Source of the DNA: Mycolicibacterium sp. 018/SC-01/001
Lineage (GTDB): Bacteria > Actinomycetota > Actinomycetes > Mycobacteriales > Mycobacteriaceae
Direction: 5' to 3'
Assembly: GCF_007096635.1 (NCBI RefSeq)
Contig: NZ_VKAA01000001.1
Span: 434,001 to 498,000 of the forward strand
Length of the DNA: 64,000 nt
A program made the position numbers and the translations under genes. Below, piece by piece: positions 50,322 through 58,647 of the stretch (positions within the stretch are counted from its first letter, which is position 1; each line of letters starts with the position of its first letter). Under the pieces are notes generated by a model. The model was given only the letters and a program-made list of their open reading frames with translations, was not told where the DNA came from and made no database searches.

Positions 50322-51157
50322 GCCGACGCTGGTTCGTCACCGGCGGCACGCCCGGGAACTTCGGGGTGGCGTTCGCCGAGGCGGCTCTCGAGACGGGTGA
50401 CCGGGTGGTGCTGACGTCGCGGCGCCCGAAGGAACTGCAGAGCTGGGCGGATCAGTACGGCGACCGCGTTCTCGTCGTGCCGATGGACGTCACCGACGCG
50501 GCAGCAGTACAGGCTGCGGTGCGCAGCGCCGAGGACCACTTCGGCGGCATCGACGTGCTCGTCAACAACGCCGGCCGTGGCTGGTACGGATCGATCGAGG
50601 CGATGGACGAGTCCACGATGCGCGCGATGTTCGAACTGAACTTCTTCGGGGTGTTGTCCGTGACGCGGGCAGTGCTGCCGGGGATGCGCGCGCGGGGGAC
50701 GGGGTGGATCGTCAACGTGTCCTCAGTCGCCGGTCTCGTTTCTGCTCCCGGGTTCGGCTACTACAGCGCAACGAAGTTCGCCATCGAGGCGATCACTGAT
50801 GCACTTCGCGATGAGGTTGCCCCGCAGGGTATCTCGGTGCTGGCCGTCGAACCGGGAGCGTTCCGCACGAACGCCTACACCGGTTTTGCCGACGAACCCG
50901 TCGCCGAGCGCATTCCGCAGTACCACGACATGCTGGAGGAGGTGCGCGCGGCGTTCGTCGCGATGGACGGTCAACAACCCGGCGATCCGCACCGGGGTGC
51001 CCGCGCGGTGATCGCGGCGATGGCTCAGGACCCGCCGCCGAAGCGGCTGATCCTGGGCAACAGCGGATACGACGCCGTGATCGACACGTTGGAGCAGACC
51101 CTGGCCGACTTCAGAGCCAACGAAACACTCTCCCGCAGTGCCGATTTCCCGTCCTGA
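50318..51157 (+). CDS. SDR-family oxidoreductase with altered cofactor loop
   Basis: 279 residues. Cofactor loop TGGTPGNFG replaces the usual TGxxxGxG by an inserted Asn; NNAG, Ser in NVSSVAG and YYSATK are normal. The C-terminus KRLILGNSGYDAVIDTLEQTLADFRANETLSRS resembles SDRs at 57694 and 60525, so the three are paralogues. The substrate is unknown. The start overlaps the NTF2 stop; convergent with the formylglycine-generating enzyme gene. Confidence 0.88.
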   Translation: MSRRWFVTGGTPGNFGVAFAEAALETGDRVVLTSRRPKELQSWADQYGDRVLVVPMDVTDAAAVQAAVRSAEDHFGGIDVLVNNAGRGWYGSIEAMDESTMRAMFELNFFGVLSVTRAVLPGMRARGTGWIVNVSSVAGLVSAPGFGYYSATKFAIEAITDALRDEVAPQGISVLAVEPGAFRTNAYTGFADEPVAERIPQYHDMLEEVRAAFVAMDGQQPGDPHRGARAVIAAMAQDPPPKRLILGNSGYDAVIDTLEQTLADFRANETLSRSADFPS

Positions 51158-51181
51158 CGTCGGGGCCACCCCGCGCCGCGG

Positions 51182-52060
51182 TCAGGCGATGCAGCGGAAC
51201 CCGATGTGAGTGGTGGCGCTGTCTTGTGATTGCGACGACCGGGCCGCCGGTCGATAGCGGTGGCAGTACTCGGGGGCGCACAGGTGTGAACCACCCTTGA
51301 GGGTCTGGTTCACCGTGGGGTCAGGGGATGCCGACGGCGGGCAGCAGCCACTCTCAGCAGGCTGGTCGAGGCGGTGCCGGCGGGTGTAGGGCGTGGTCGT
51401 CCACTCCCAGACATTGCCGATCATGTCGACCAGCCCGAAGTCGTTGGGCGGGAACGTGCCAACCGGAGAGGTGCCGACCCACCCGCGTGCCCCCCTGTTG
51501 TCGTACGGGAACCTGCCCTGCCAGGTGTTGGCCATCAGCTGTCCGCTCGGACGGACCTCATCGCCCCACGCGTAGGCGCTGGTGGATCCGGCTCGTGCCG
51601 CGTACTCCCACTGCGCCTCGGTGGGCAACCTGCGGCCCGCCCACGTGGCGTAGGCAGCGGCGTCCGGGTAGGCCACTTGCACGACCGGATGGTCGAGTCG
51701 ATCGTCGATGGAGGAGTCCGGTCCAAACGGATGTCGCCAGCAGGCGCCGGCCTGCCAGGTCCACCACTGGCGCCAATCCCGCAGGTCCGCGGGGCCGCGC
51801 GTCGGTCTGAACACCATTGCGCCGGGGACGAGTTCGGCCGGCGGGACGCCGGGAAAGTCGGCGGGGGAAAGCGGACGCTCAGCCACGGTGACGTAGCCGG
51901 TGTCGGCCACGAACTCCGCGTACTGGGCGTTGGTCACCGGATGACGCTCGATCGAGAATGCCGGCACTGAGACGGTGTGCACGGGAGCCTCTTCGGGATA
52001 GAAGTCGCCGGACCCCATGGAGAAAGGTCCGCCGGGCAAAGCGACCAGATCGGTGAGCAT
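51182..52060 (-). CDS. Formylglycine-generating enzyme (FGE, SUMF1 family)
   Basis: 292 residues. FGE/sulfatase-modifying fold from start to end: LVALPGGPFSMGSGDFYPEEAPVHTVSVPAFSIERHPVTNAQYAEFV, RLPTEAQWEYAARAGSTSAYAWG, GNVWEWTTTPY and the active-site GGSHLCAPEYCHRYRPAAR with the two copper-binding Cys five residues apart. It oxidises a Cys in sulfatases to formylglycine. No sulfatase lies in the window, so it should act on one encoded elsewhere. Confidence 0.94.
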   Translation of the reverse strand: MLTDLVALPGGPFSMGSGDFYPEEAPVHTVSVPAFSIERHPVTNAQYAEFVADTGYVTVAERPLSPADFPGVPPAELVPGAMVFRPTRGPADLRDWRQWWTWQAGACWRHPFGPDSSIDDRLDHPVVQVAYPDAAAYATWAGRRLPTEAQWEYAARAGSTSAYAWGDEVRPSGQLMANTWQGRFPYDNRGARGWVGTSPVGTFPPNDFGLVDMIGNVWEWTTTPYTRRHRLDQPAESGCCPPSASPDPTVNQTLKGGSHLCAPEYCHRYRPAARSSQSQDSATTHIGFRCIA

Positions 52061-52171
52061 GTCGACAGGCTAGGCCGGTGGTTGCCGGGGCGCACTGAGG
52101 CGTGGACCGTAGAGGACGCCGGGCGTGCCACGGCTACAGAGGATGTCACTGGATGTCACTGCCTGCACGAC

Positions 52172-53116
52172 TCACGGAGCCTTTTCTGATCCGAATGCGT
52201 CCGCAAGCCCTCGGAGCGCTTCGGTGGTGCTGGGGTGCGGCTGTGCGAGGTGCGCGGCGGACTCGTCGCTGAGCATGGTCAAAGCGGTGACTTCGTCTGC
52301 CGTGAGGCGATCGGCGATCGTGGTTGCCGCCACGTTTTCTCGGACGTGGTCCACTGACGAGGTACCTGGAATCGGGACGAGGAACGCAGAGCGACGCAAC
52401 ATCCACGCCAACGCCACCTGGGTGCGCGAGACACCGAGCCGACGGGCAGGGACATCCACCATGTCCTCGTCGAGCAGCCCGGATGCCAAGGGGTAATACG
52501 GTACGAAAGCGATGTCTTCTGCCTCGCAGTCGGCCAACACCTCGACACCGCTGCGGTCGAGCAGATTGAACCGGTTTTGCACGGCCGCCACCGGCGTCAG
52601 TTGCTGGGCTCGTCTCAGCTGTTGCGGAGAAGCGCCGGACAACCCGATCCGACGGATGAGGCCTTCGTCGCGCAGCTCGAGGAGTGTGCCGAGCGCGTCC
52701 TCGAGCGGAACGTCGGTGGGTGGGGCCTGCCCATCTCCTCCGAGCCTCAGGTAGGTCAGTTCGCTCACGTCGATGCGCAGATCGTCCAATGCTTCATGCA
52801 CCTGTCGGCGCAGTGTGTCCGGGGTGCTGTCGATCCGCCAGGAACCGTCCTGCCCGCGTGTCGCGCCGACCTTGTTGCCGATGATCAGGCTGTCGGGATA
52901 CGGATGCAGCGCTCGTGCGATCAGCCTGTTGACGGTGCGGGGTCCGTAAGCATTTGCGGTGTCGAAGAATTGGACGCCGGACTCGAGCGCTGCCCGCAGC
53001 ACGGCAATCGCACCCGGCACATCTGCCGGGTCCCCCCACACTCCCGGTCCCGCGAGCTGCATCGCGCCGAACCCGATGCGGTGCTCACCGATGACAGTCA
53101 CGATTGACTCAGACAT
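52172..53116 (-). CDS. Aldo/keto reductase family protein, catalytic His replaced
   Basis: 314 residues. AKR barrel with DTANAYGPRTVNRLIARAL (Asp and Tyr), IIGNKVG (Lys) and the C-terminal NADPH loop IPGTSSVDHVRENVAA. The usual catalytic His in the LYxLHxx motif is replaced: ELTYLRLGG has Arg. This may be a subfamily trait (YdbC-like) rather than a defect. The gene is divergent from an XRE/MmyB-type regulator gene. Confidence 0.85.
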   Translation of the reverse strand: MSESIVTVIGEHRIGFGAMQLAGPGVWGDPADVPGAIAVLRAALESGVQFFDTANAYGPRTVNRLIARALHPYPDSLIIGNKVGATRGQDGSWRIDSTPDTLRRQVHEALDDLRIDVSELTYLRLGGDGQAPPTDVPLEDALGTLLELRDEGLIRRIGLSGASPQQLRRAQQLTPVAAVQNRFNLLDRSGVEVLADCEAEDIAFVPYYPLASGLLDEDMVDVPARRLGVSRTQVALAWMLRRSAFLVPIPGTSSVDHVRENVAATTIADRLTADEVTALTMLSDESAAHLAQPHPSTTEALRGLADAFGSEKAP

Positions 53117-53237
53117 ATGGCTCCTTCGTCGCCCGGGTACTGGCGGGTCTACCCCGCGCTATCGAGGATGCGGAGGCGCCCAAGGTCTATCCAGGCACAG
53201 CGCATACCTGTCTCAGTGGGGCACAACGGGGCAGAAT

Positions 53238-54104
53238 GTGTTCGTGGACAAGCGTGAACTCGGCGTTTTTCTGCGCAGTCGGCGAGAACGCGTCACCCCG
53301 GCAGATGTCGGTCTGCCGGCAGGCCGACGCCGACGCACACCCGGACTGCGACGCGACGAAGTCGCTCGTCTGGCGTTCATCTCGACCGAGTACTACACCC
53401 GTTTGGAGCAGGCCCGCGCCTCACGCCCGTCCCGGGAGGTTCTTTCCGGGCTCGCCCGGGCGCTCCGGCTGTCCGAGGCCGAGCGCGGATATCTTCATCA
53501 GATCGCCGACAGTGAGCCGGCACCGCCAACCGGACCGCCGCGCGCCGTCCGTCAGAGCATTCTCGACCTGATGAACCGGCTGCCGCTCACCGCAGCGATC
53601 GTGACATCGGCCACCCATGAGGTCATCGGCTGGAACGACCTCGCCTGTGCACTGCTGGAGGACTTCTCGGCGCTGGCACCACGGGACCGCAACCTCGTTC
53701 GGCGTCTCTTCCTGGGCCCACACCACGATGGGCAGCGACTCTACGGCCTGTCAGACGCCGCGGAATTCGCTCTCGCCAGCGTCCACGACTTGCGTGCCGC
53801 CGCGGCCCGCTACCCCGACGATCTCGACGTGAACGCGTTGATATCTGAATTGCTCTCCAGCAGTTCGGAATTCAAGAGCCTGTGGGACGCGCGCGAAATA
53901 CCCGTCCGCACGGCGCTGTCGAAGACCTTCACGCACCCGGTTGTCGGCCCGGTCACGGTGAACTGTGACATCCTCGACATCGCCGAGCGGGATCAGCGGC
54001 TCGTGATCTACACCGCCGAACCGGGCTCACCCTCCGAGCAGGCGTTGCAGTTGTTGAGCGTCGTCGGAACCCAACGCCTGGACGCATCGTCGCGAGACCG
54101 CTGA
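53238..54104 (+). CDS. XRE-family regulator with MmyB-like ligand domain
   Basis: 288 residues from GTG 53238 (GGGG seven bases upstream; GTG 53244 is the alternative). HTH: RELGVFLRSRRERVTPADVGLPAGRRRRTPGLRRDEVARLAFISTEYYTRLEQ. The PAS-like MmyB ligand-binding domain (about 110-280) contains HEVIGWNDLACALL, RNLVRRLFLG and FTHPVVGPVTVNCDILDI. Regulators of this type sit beside and control single oxidoreductases; here the divergent AKR gene is the likely target. Confidence 0.92.
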   Translation: MFVDKRELGVFLRSRRERVTPADVGLPAGRRRRTPGLRRDEVARLAFISTEYYTRLEQARASRPSREVLSGLARALRLSEAERGYLHQIADSEPAPPTGPPRAVRQSILDLMNRLPLTAAIVTSATHEVIGWNDLACALLEDFSALAPRDRNLVRRLFLGPHHDGQRLYGLSDAAEFALASVHDLRAAAARYPDDLDVNALISELLSSSSEFKSLWDAREIPVRTALSKTFTHPVVGPVTVNCDILDIAERDQRLVIYTAEPGSPSEQALQLLSVVGTQRLDASSRDR

Positions 54105-54142
54105 CGTCGCGACAGTCAGCAACTGACGACCCCGCTCACCGT

Positions 54143-54976
54143 TCACCCCGCCACCTCGTGCGCGAAAGCCCCGATGTGATGCGCCAGCCAGTCCGGCGCT
54201 TCCAGCGGTAGGAGATGACCTGCGTCGGGTAGCACCTCGATCCTTGCGGTGACGATGTACGGCATCAGGAGTTCCTCGATGACATCAGGCGGTTCGACCT
54301 GATCGGCACTGCCGACGAGCACGAGCACCGGTACATCGATAGAGGTGACAGCGTCCGCGATGTCGTGGACGATGCCCTGCCGCGGCCATGCTGCGCGTGC
54401 CTCGTCACTGCCTGTCGAGCTGTCCTCCACGACCTGCTCGCGAAGCGCCGGGGGCAGAGCGACGTGGGTGAGCGGGCCGTCCATGGACTTAATGATGCTG
54501 TCCCTGCTGGCGTACGCCCGCTCCAACGCTTGCTGTTGCTCGATCGGGATGGCGGCCGGTTTGGGCGGTGCCGGGGCAACGAGTACCGCCCCTGTCAGAT
54601 TCGTGGGTCTGCCTGCAGCCATCAGTTGTGCGACCTTGCCGCCCATCGAGTGTCCGACCAGGATGTAGGGCCCTGTCACGCAGCCTTCGATGACGCGCAA
54701 CGCGTCCTGCGCAAGCTGGCCGATGTCGAACGGACCCGGCAGTGCGTTGGATGTGCCCCACCCGCGTTGATCAAAGGTGACGACGGCGTACCGGTCGTCG
54801 ACGAGATCGATGACCGGGAACCACGTGCGGCGTGAACCTCCCCAGTAGTGCAGGAAGACCAGCGCGGGCTCCCCGCCACGACGAACCTGCACGCGGAGCT
54901 TCCCCCCGGCCACGTCGACAAATCGGTCCTCCATCATCGCCGCTACTCCGGGCTGTCCTTCCGGTCCACTCATCAT
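54143..54976 (-). CDS. Alpha/beta hydrolase
   Basis: 277 residues from ATG 54976 (GAGGGAG upstream). Oxyanion region HYWGGSRRTWF, nucleophile Ser110 in GHSMGG, Asp in VLVGSADQVEPP and His in PDAGHLLPLE. The substrate is unknown (esterase, lactonase or C-C hydrolase). It lies 69 bases downstream of the beta-lactamase-like gene on the same strand and may share its promoter. Confidence 0.9.
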   Translation of the reverse strand: MMSGPEGQPGVAAMMEDRFVDVAGGKLRVQVRRGGEPALVFLHYWGGSRRTWFPVIDLVDDRYAVVTFDQRGWGTSNALPGPFDIGQLAQDALRVIEGCVTGPYILVGHSMGGKVAQLMAAGRPTNLTGAVLVAPAPPKPAAIPIEQQQALERAYASRDSIIKSMDGPLTHVALPPALREQVVEDSSTGSDEARAAWPRQGIVHDIADAVTSIDVPVLVLVGSADQVEPPDVIEELLMPYIVTARIEVLPDAGHLLPLEAPDWLAHHIGAFAHEVAG

Positions 54977-55045
54977 CGTCATCTCCCTCGATGTTGTCGG
55001 GCGCTCCACGCGTACTCAGCCGCAGCTGTTGCGGCGCAGTGATTG

Positions 55046-56188
55046 TCACGATCGCGCACCCGTGAGCGCCCGGTACAGCGCGGTGACGTAGGCCGCGGCG
55101 CGGCTGGACCCCAGAAGGTCGGAGCCCATCCGATTCATGACGTAACTGATAGTGATCTTCCGGTCGAGGTCGACAATCAGCATCGAGCCGCCCCACCCGC
55201 CCCAGAACGCGACACGGCCCTCCGGAATCCAAGCCAGCGTCCGACGATCCGACAGCGCGTAGCCGATGCCCCACCTCAAGTGCAGCCCGTTGACGAGATC
55301 GACACCGCAGGACTGCTCGTCGAAGATCAGATCGATCGTCGCCGGTGACAACACCTGGCCGAACTCGGCAGCGCCTCCGCGAGCAAGCGGCGCCATCATG
55401 TCGCACAGCGCCGCGGCGGTACCGTGACCGTTCGCCGCGCCCAATTCGGCCGCCCGCCACGGGGCGCTGTTCGCCGCATCGGCGCAGAACGGGGGCCCAG
55501 ACAGGGTCTTGCCGGCGACACTGTGCGGATCGGGTGCGGGCGTCGAGCCGCCCGGGACGATGACGTCAGCCACTCGGTTGACGTCGGCGCAGGTCAGGCC
55601 GAACTGGAAGTCGGCGTGCATAAGGCCGGCGATGTGATGAGCGACGAACTGTCCCAGCGACATTCCCGTGATTCGGGACACCAGCTCCCCGATCAGGTGA
55701 CCGTAGTTCAAGACGTGGTAGCCCGACGCTGATCCCGGTTGCCACCAGGGCCTCTGCTGCGCCATCCGTGCTGCGGCCGCGCGCGTGTCATAGAGGTCCT
55801 CGAGTTGTGCCGGTTGGTCGAGGCCGGACACCCCCGATGTGTGGGAGAGTACATGGCGAACTTCGACGGCTTGCTTTCCGCAGCAGGCGAACTCGGGCCA
55901 GTAGCGGCTCACCGGTGCGTAGACGTCGAGTTCGCCGGCATCGACGAGCCGTAGTGCCGCCAAACTGGTGACGCACTTCGACAGCGACCACACGTTGGTC
56001 ACCGTGTCACGCGTCCACGGCTGGGTGCGAGCCGGATCGCGGTGTCCACCCCAGAGGTCGACAACTCTGTCTCCATCGACGTCCACCGCGAGGGAGAGCC
56101 CGACTTCGACGCCGCGGCCGATGTTGTCGGCGACAGCTTCGTAGACGGGCTCGAACGGTGCGCTCACAGTTCCGAACAGATCAGACAT
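55046..56188 (-). CDS. Serine hydrolase, class C beta-lactamase/esterase fold
   Basis: 380 residues. The SxxK motif is Ser68-Leu-Ser-Lys71 (WSLSKC); further blocks are HVLSHTSGVSGL and YHVLNYGHLIGEL (Tyr region), and FWGGWGGSMLIVDLD near the end replaces the KTG/HxG motif. No signal peptide is present, so it is more likely a cytosolic esterase (EstB/LipE-type) than a true beta-lactamase. It is divergent from a MerR gene; its promoter shares 56 bases with the MerR dyad. Confidence 0.9.
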   Translation of the reverse strand: MSDLFGTVSAPFEPVYEAVADNIGRGVEVGLSLAVDVDGDRVVDLWGGHRDPARTQPWTRDTVTNVWSLSKCVTSLAALRLVDAGELDVYAPVSRYWPEFACCGKQAVEVRHVLSHTSGVSGLDQPAQLEDLYDTRAAAARMAQQRPWWQPGSASGYHVLNYGHLIGELVSRITGMSLGQFVAHHIAGLMHADFQFGLTCADVNRVADVIVPGGSTPAPDPHSVAGKTLSGPPFCADAANSAPWRAAELGAANGHGTAAALCDMMAPLARGGAAEFGQVLSPATIDLIFDEQSCGVDLVNGLHLRWGIGYALSDRRTLAWIPEGRVAFWGGWGGSMLIVDLDRKITISYVMNRMGSDLLGSSRAAAYVTALYRALTGARS

Positions 56189-56206
56189 ACCAACGAGCTT
56201 TGAACG

Positions 56207-56238
56207 TTGACACTAGTGTCAAGGTCAACCGGTACGAT
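56207..56238 (+). promoter_or_regulatory. MerR autoregulated promoter with 16-bp palindrome
   Basis: Perfect palindrome TTGACACTAGTGTCAA (56207-56222) includes a -35 TTGACA; -10 TACGAT (56233-56238) gives a 20-base spacer, the long spacing expected for MerR-activated promoters. The GTG follows after six bases, so the transcript is leaderless. The divergent serine hydrolase gene starts 19 bases from the palindrome. Confidence 0.75.
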
Positions 56239-56244
56239 GGCCCC

Positions 56245-56709
56245 GTGCTGATCGGTGAGCTGGCTCGCCGGGCGGGTGTCTCGACGCGTCAGGTGCGTTT
56301 CTACGAGGCGAACAGCCTCATCACCTCCGTCCGCGCCGCCAACAACTATCGCGTCTACGACGAGGTCGCGCTCGGGCGCGTGAAGCAGATCCGTGAGCTC
56401 CTGGACGCAGGCCTGTCCATTCAGCTCATCCGGGCGATCCTGCCCTGTCTGCAGTCCCCTCGCGAACCCATCGTCTTTTACGGCGTGCTTCCCGAGACGG
56501 TTGCGATCCTGGAGCACCAACGTGACCGGCTGACCGAACGCATCGACGTCCTCACCCGCAATCGCGACGCCGTGACTGCGTACCTTGCTGAACTCCAACG
56601 CCGCGCCCATGGGGACGACCGATCAGCGCCGGATGCCGGCGACGAGGCTCTCCCAGGTTCTGAACGCGACACCTTCACGCTCGCTCGTGGTGAGAGCCGC
56701 GCCGTCTAG
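56245..56709 (+). CDS. MerR-family regulator
   Basis: 154 residues. MerR DNA-binding domain (VLIGELARRAGVSTRQVRFYEANSLITSVRAANNYRVYDEVALGRVKQIRELLDAGLSIQLIRAILPCL) and a long dimer helix (about 95-130). A short, hydrophilic C-terminal tail carries no ligand domain and no clustered metal-binding Cys. The last 87 bases are antisense to the convergent amidohydrolase gene. The likely target is the divergent serine hydrolase and hydrolase pair, by position. Confidence 0.9.
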   Translation: MLIGELARRAGVSTRQVRFYEANSLITSVRAANNYRVYDEVALGRVKQIRELLDAGLSIQLIRAILPCLQSPREPIVFYGVLPETVAILEHQRDRLTERIDVLTRNRDAVTAYLAELQRRAHGDDRSAPDAGDEALPGSERDTFTLARGESRAV

Positions 56710-57612
56710 GAAACGCCGCACCGAATTGTCCCGCTCCCGGTTGAACGGATAGTCGGATGCGTACATGATCCGTTCTATGCCAACCGTTTCCGCGCTCCAG
56801 CGAAGGTACCTTTGGCTCGATATGCCACGCGGGGTGATGTAGACGTTCGTGCGAAAGTACTCCGCGACAGGGCGCTGTAGATGCGTGACACCGTCGAGAA
56901 CGGCGACTCGGTCCAGGTAGAAGAGGACCACTTCCCCCCAATGCCCCAGGATGATCTGAAGATCAGGGAACCGGTCGAAAAGGCCCGCCACGATCATCCG
57001 CAAGAGAGTCAGCCCGGCGTCGTAGTGCCAGCCGATCCCGCCTGTGGCGAACAGATCGTCGATGCGGTCCCCGAAGCCGCTGTAGTACACCTCGGTGATG
57101 TGCGGGCGGGGGGCGCGCGGGTGAAGGTAGATCGGCGCGCGCAGATCTGCGGCGGCTTCGTAGATGTCCCAGAATTCGATGGCATCGACGGCGCGCTCAC
57201 CGGAACGTGCGTGAATCATCGCTCCGTGGAGATCGAGGTCGCTGACCGCTCGGCGGAGTTCGGAGGCTGCCGCCGCTGGTGCGGGTGTCGCAAGCGTCGC
57301 GAACCCCTGGAGGCGCGCGGGGTGGCGGGCCACCGCGGCGGCGATGGCGTCGTTGGTGGGCCCTTGCAGCGCGGCGGCGTCAGCGGCGGTGAGGTTCTGC
57401 AGACCGGGAGTCGAGACGGACAGGACTGCGGTATCGATACCGGCGTCATCCATGGCTTGGAGGCGGCGGTCGCCGAGATCCAACAGATCTGCCGTGATGT
57501 CGCTGGCGACGGCCCATCTCATCATCGGTTCTGTGAGCCCGGGGTCCTGACGCTCCCAGGCGCGGACCACGTCGGGCGTGGCCATGTGCTCTTCCAACCC
57601 ATAGATCTTCAC
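56623..57612 (-). CDS. ACMSD-type amidohydrolase (possible decarboxylase)
   Basis: 329 residues from GTG 57612 (GGAGAG upstream). N-terminal metal-binding pattern LEEH (Glu7-x-His9), then IYLHPRAPRPH, IILGHWGEVV and MYASDYPFNRE (Asp). This matches gamma-resorcylate/5-carboxyvanillate decarboxylase-like members of the ACMSD branch, which act on aromatic carboxylic acids. No partner pathway is adjacent. The 3' end overlaps the MerR gene by 87 bases on the opposite strand. Confidence 0.85.
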   Translation of the reverse strand: MKIYGLEEHMATPDVVRAWERQDPGLTEPMMRWAVASDITADLLDLGDRRLQAMDDAGIDTAVLSVSTPGLQNLTAADAAALQGPTNDAIAAAVARHPARLQGFATLATPAPAAAASELRRAVSDLDLHGAMIHARSGERAVDAIEFWDIYEAAADLRAPIYLHPRAPRPHITEVYYSGFGDRIDDLFATGGIGWHYDAGLTLLRMIVAGLFDRFPDLQIILGHWGEVVLFYLDRVAVLDGVTHLQRPVAEYFRTNVYITPRGISSQRYLRWSAETVGIERIMYASDYPFNRERDNSVRRFLDGAALTTSEREGVAFRTWESLVAGIRR

Positions 57613-57693
57613 GAGTTCTCTCCGGCCGCAGGGTGGTCGGCGCAACGCGCCGACAGTCGTTTCGGTTGCATCAGAACACGGGATCCCGCGTCA

Positions 57694-58548
57694 TCATGTC
57701 GACCCGTCGGCGCTGACCGTCAGGGCCTCGTTGGCGTCGACGTCGGCGCGTAGACGTTCCAGGCGGGCTCGCACTCCGCCGAGCGCGTCCGACCCCAGCA
57801 GCAGCCGTAGCGGCGGATCGGGCGCGTCCACCACGGCGGCCATCGCCGCTGCCGCGCGTACCGGATCACCCGGCTGACGCCCCGACACCGCCAACGTGCT
57901 CTCCCGGCGCTTGCCGGCCGTGCCGTCGTAGTCGGCGATCCGTATCGATGACTGCTGCATCGACGCCCCTGCCCACTCAGTGCGCAACCCGCCCGGTTCC
58001 ACGATCGTGACGCGAATGCCGAGCGGGGCGACCTCGGCGGCAAGTGACTCGGATAGACCCTCCAGAGCGAACTTGGTCGCGTGGTAGTAGCCGGTGGCGG
58101 GAAACGCCGCCAAGCCGCCGAACGAGGACACGTTGAGAATCCGGCCGCTGCGCCGTGCCCGCATACCGGGCAGCACTGCCTTCAAAACCGCGGTCACACC
58201 GTGCACGTTGGTGTCGAAGAGGCGGCGAACGGCCTCGTCCTCACCTTCTTCGACAGCGGCGAGGTATCCATAGCCGGCGTTGTTCACCACCACGTCGATG
58301 CGCCCGAAGACAGCCTCGGCCTCGGCGACCGCAGCGCTGACCGACGCCGAATCCGTGACGTCCAATGGCAAGGCCAGAGCATGCTCGCCGTGGCCTTCCG
58401 TCAGTGGGAGGACAGCGCCTCTGTTGCGGGCCGTGACGGCGACGCGATCGCCGCGCTGCAGAGCGTGGGTGGCCAGGGCCCGGCCCAGGCCTCTCGAACA
58501 TCCCGTGATGAACCAGACCGGTGATGCGGGATCAGTTGGCGCAGTCAT
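57694..58548 (-). CDS. Short-chain dehydrogenase/reductase (SDR)
   Basis: 284 residues from ATG 58548. Motifs TGCSRGLG, NNAG, NVSSFGG and YYHATK; C-terminus LRLLLGSDALGGVRARLERLRADVDANEAL marks the same subgroup as 50318 and 60525. It is divergent from an XRE/MmyB-type regulator gene, with 99 bases between the starts, so it is probably controlled by it. The substrate is unknown. Confidence 0.9.
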   Translation of the reverse strand: MTAPTDPASPVWFITGCSRGLGRALATHALQRGDRVAVTARNRGAVLPLTEGHGEHALALPLDVTDSASVSAAVAEAEAVFGRIDVVVNNAGYGYLAAVEEGEDEAVRRLFDTNVHGVTAVLKAVLPGMRARRSGRILNVSSFGGLAAFPATGYYHATKFALEGLSESLAAEVAPLGIRVTIVEPGGLRTEWAGASMQQSSIRIADYDGTAGKRRESTLAVSGRQPGDPVRAAAAMAAVVDAPDPPLRLLLGSDALGGVRARLERLRADVDANEALTVSADGST

Positions 58549-58618
58549 GGTTCGATCGTGGCCACCATCAACGCGGTGCTGCCACACCCCGTGAAGGGTG
58601 GTACCGGCAGGGCCAGCC

Positions 58619-58640
58619 TGACGCTGAGCGTCACTACGAT
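58619..58640 (+). promoter_or_regulatory. TGACGC-TGA-GCGTCA palindrome and -10 of the XRE gene
   Basis: A perfect 15-bp dyad (58619-58633) directly upstream of TACGAT (58635-58640); the ATG follows after seven bases (leaderless). It would place the regulator over its own promoter; the SDR start is 71 bases away on the other strand. Confidence 0.6.
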
Positions 58641-58647
58641 CGGCGTC

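Noticed and set aside
53143..53157. GCGGG-N5-CCCGC dyad between the AKR and XRE genes
   Set aside because: Purely G/C, short arms, no relation to the TGACGC dyad of the paralogous regulator.
55046..56188. A true secreted beta-lactamase
   Set aside because: No signal peptide and the C-terminal motif is altered; an esterase-type serine hydrolase is more likely.
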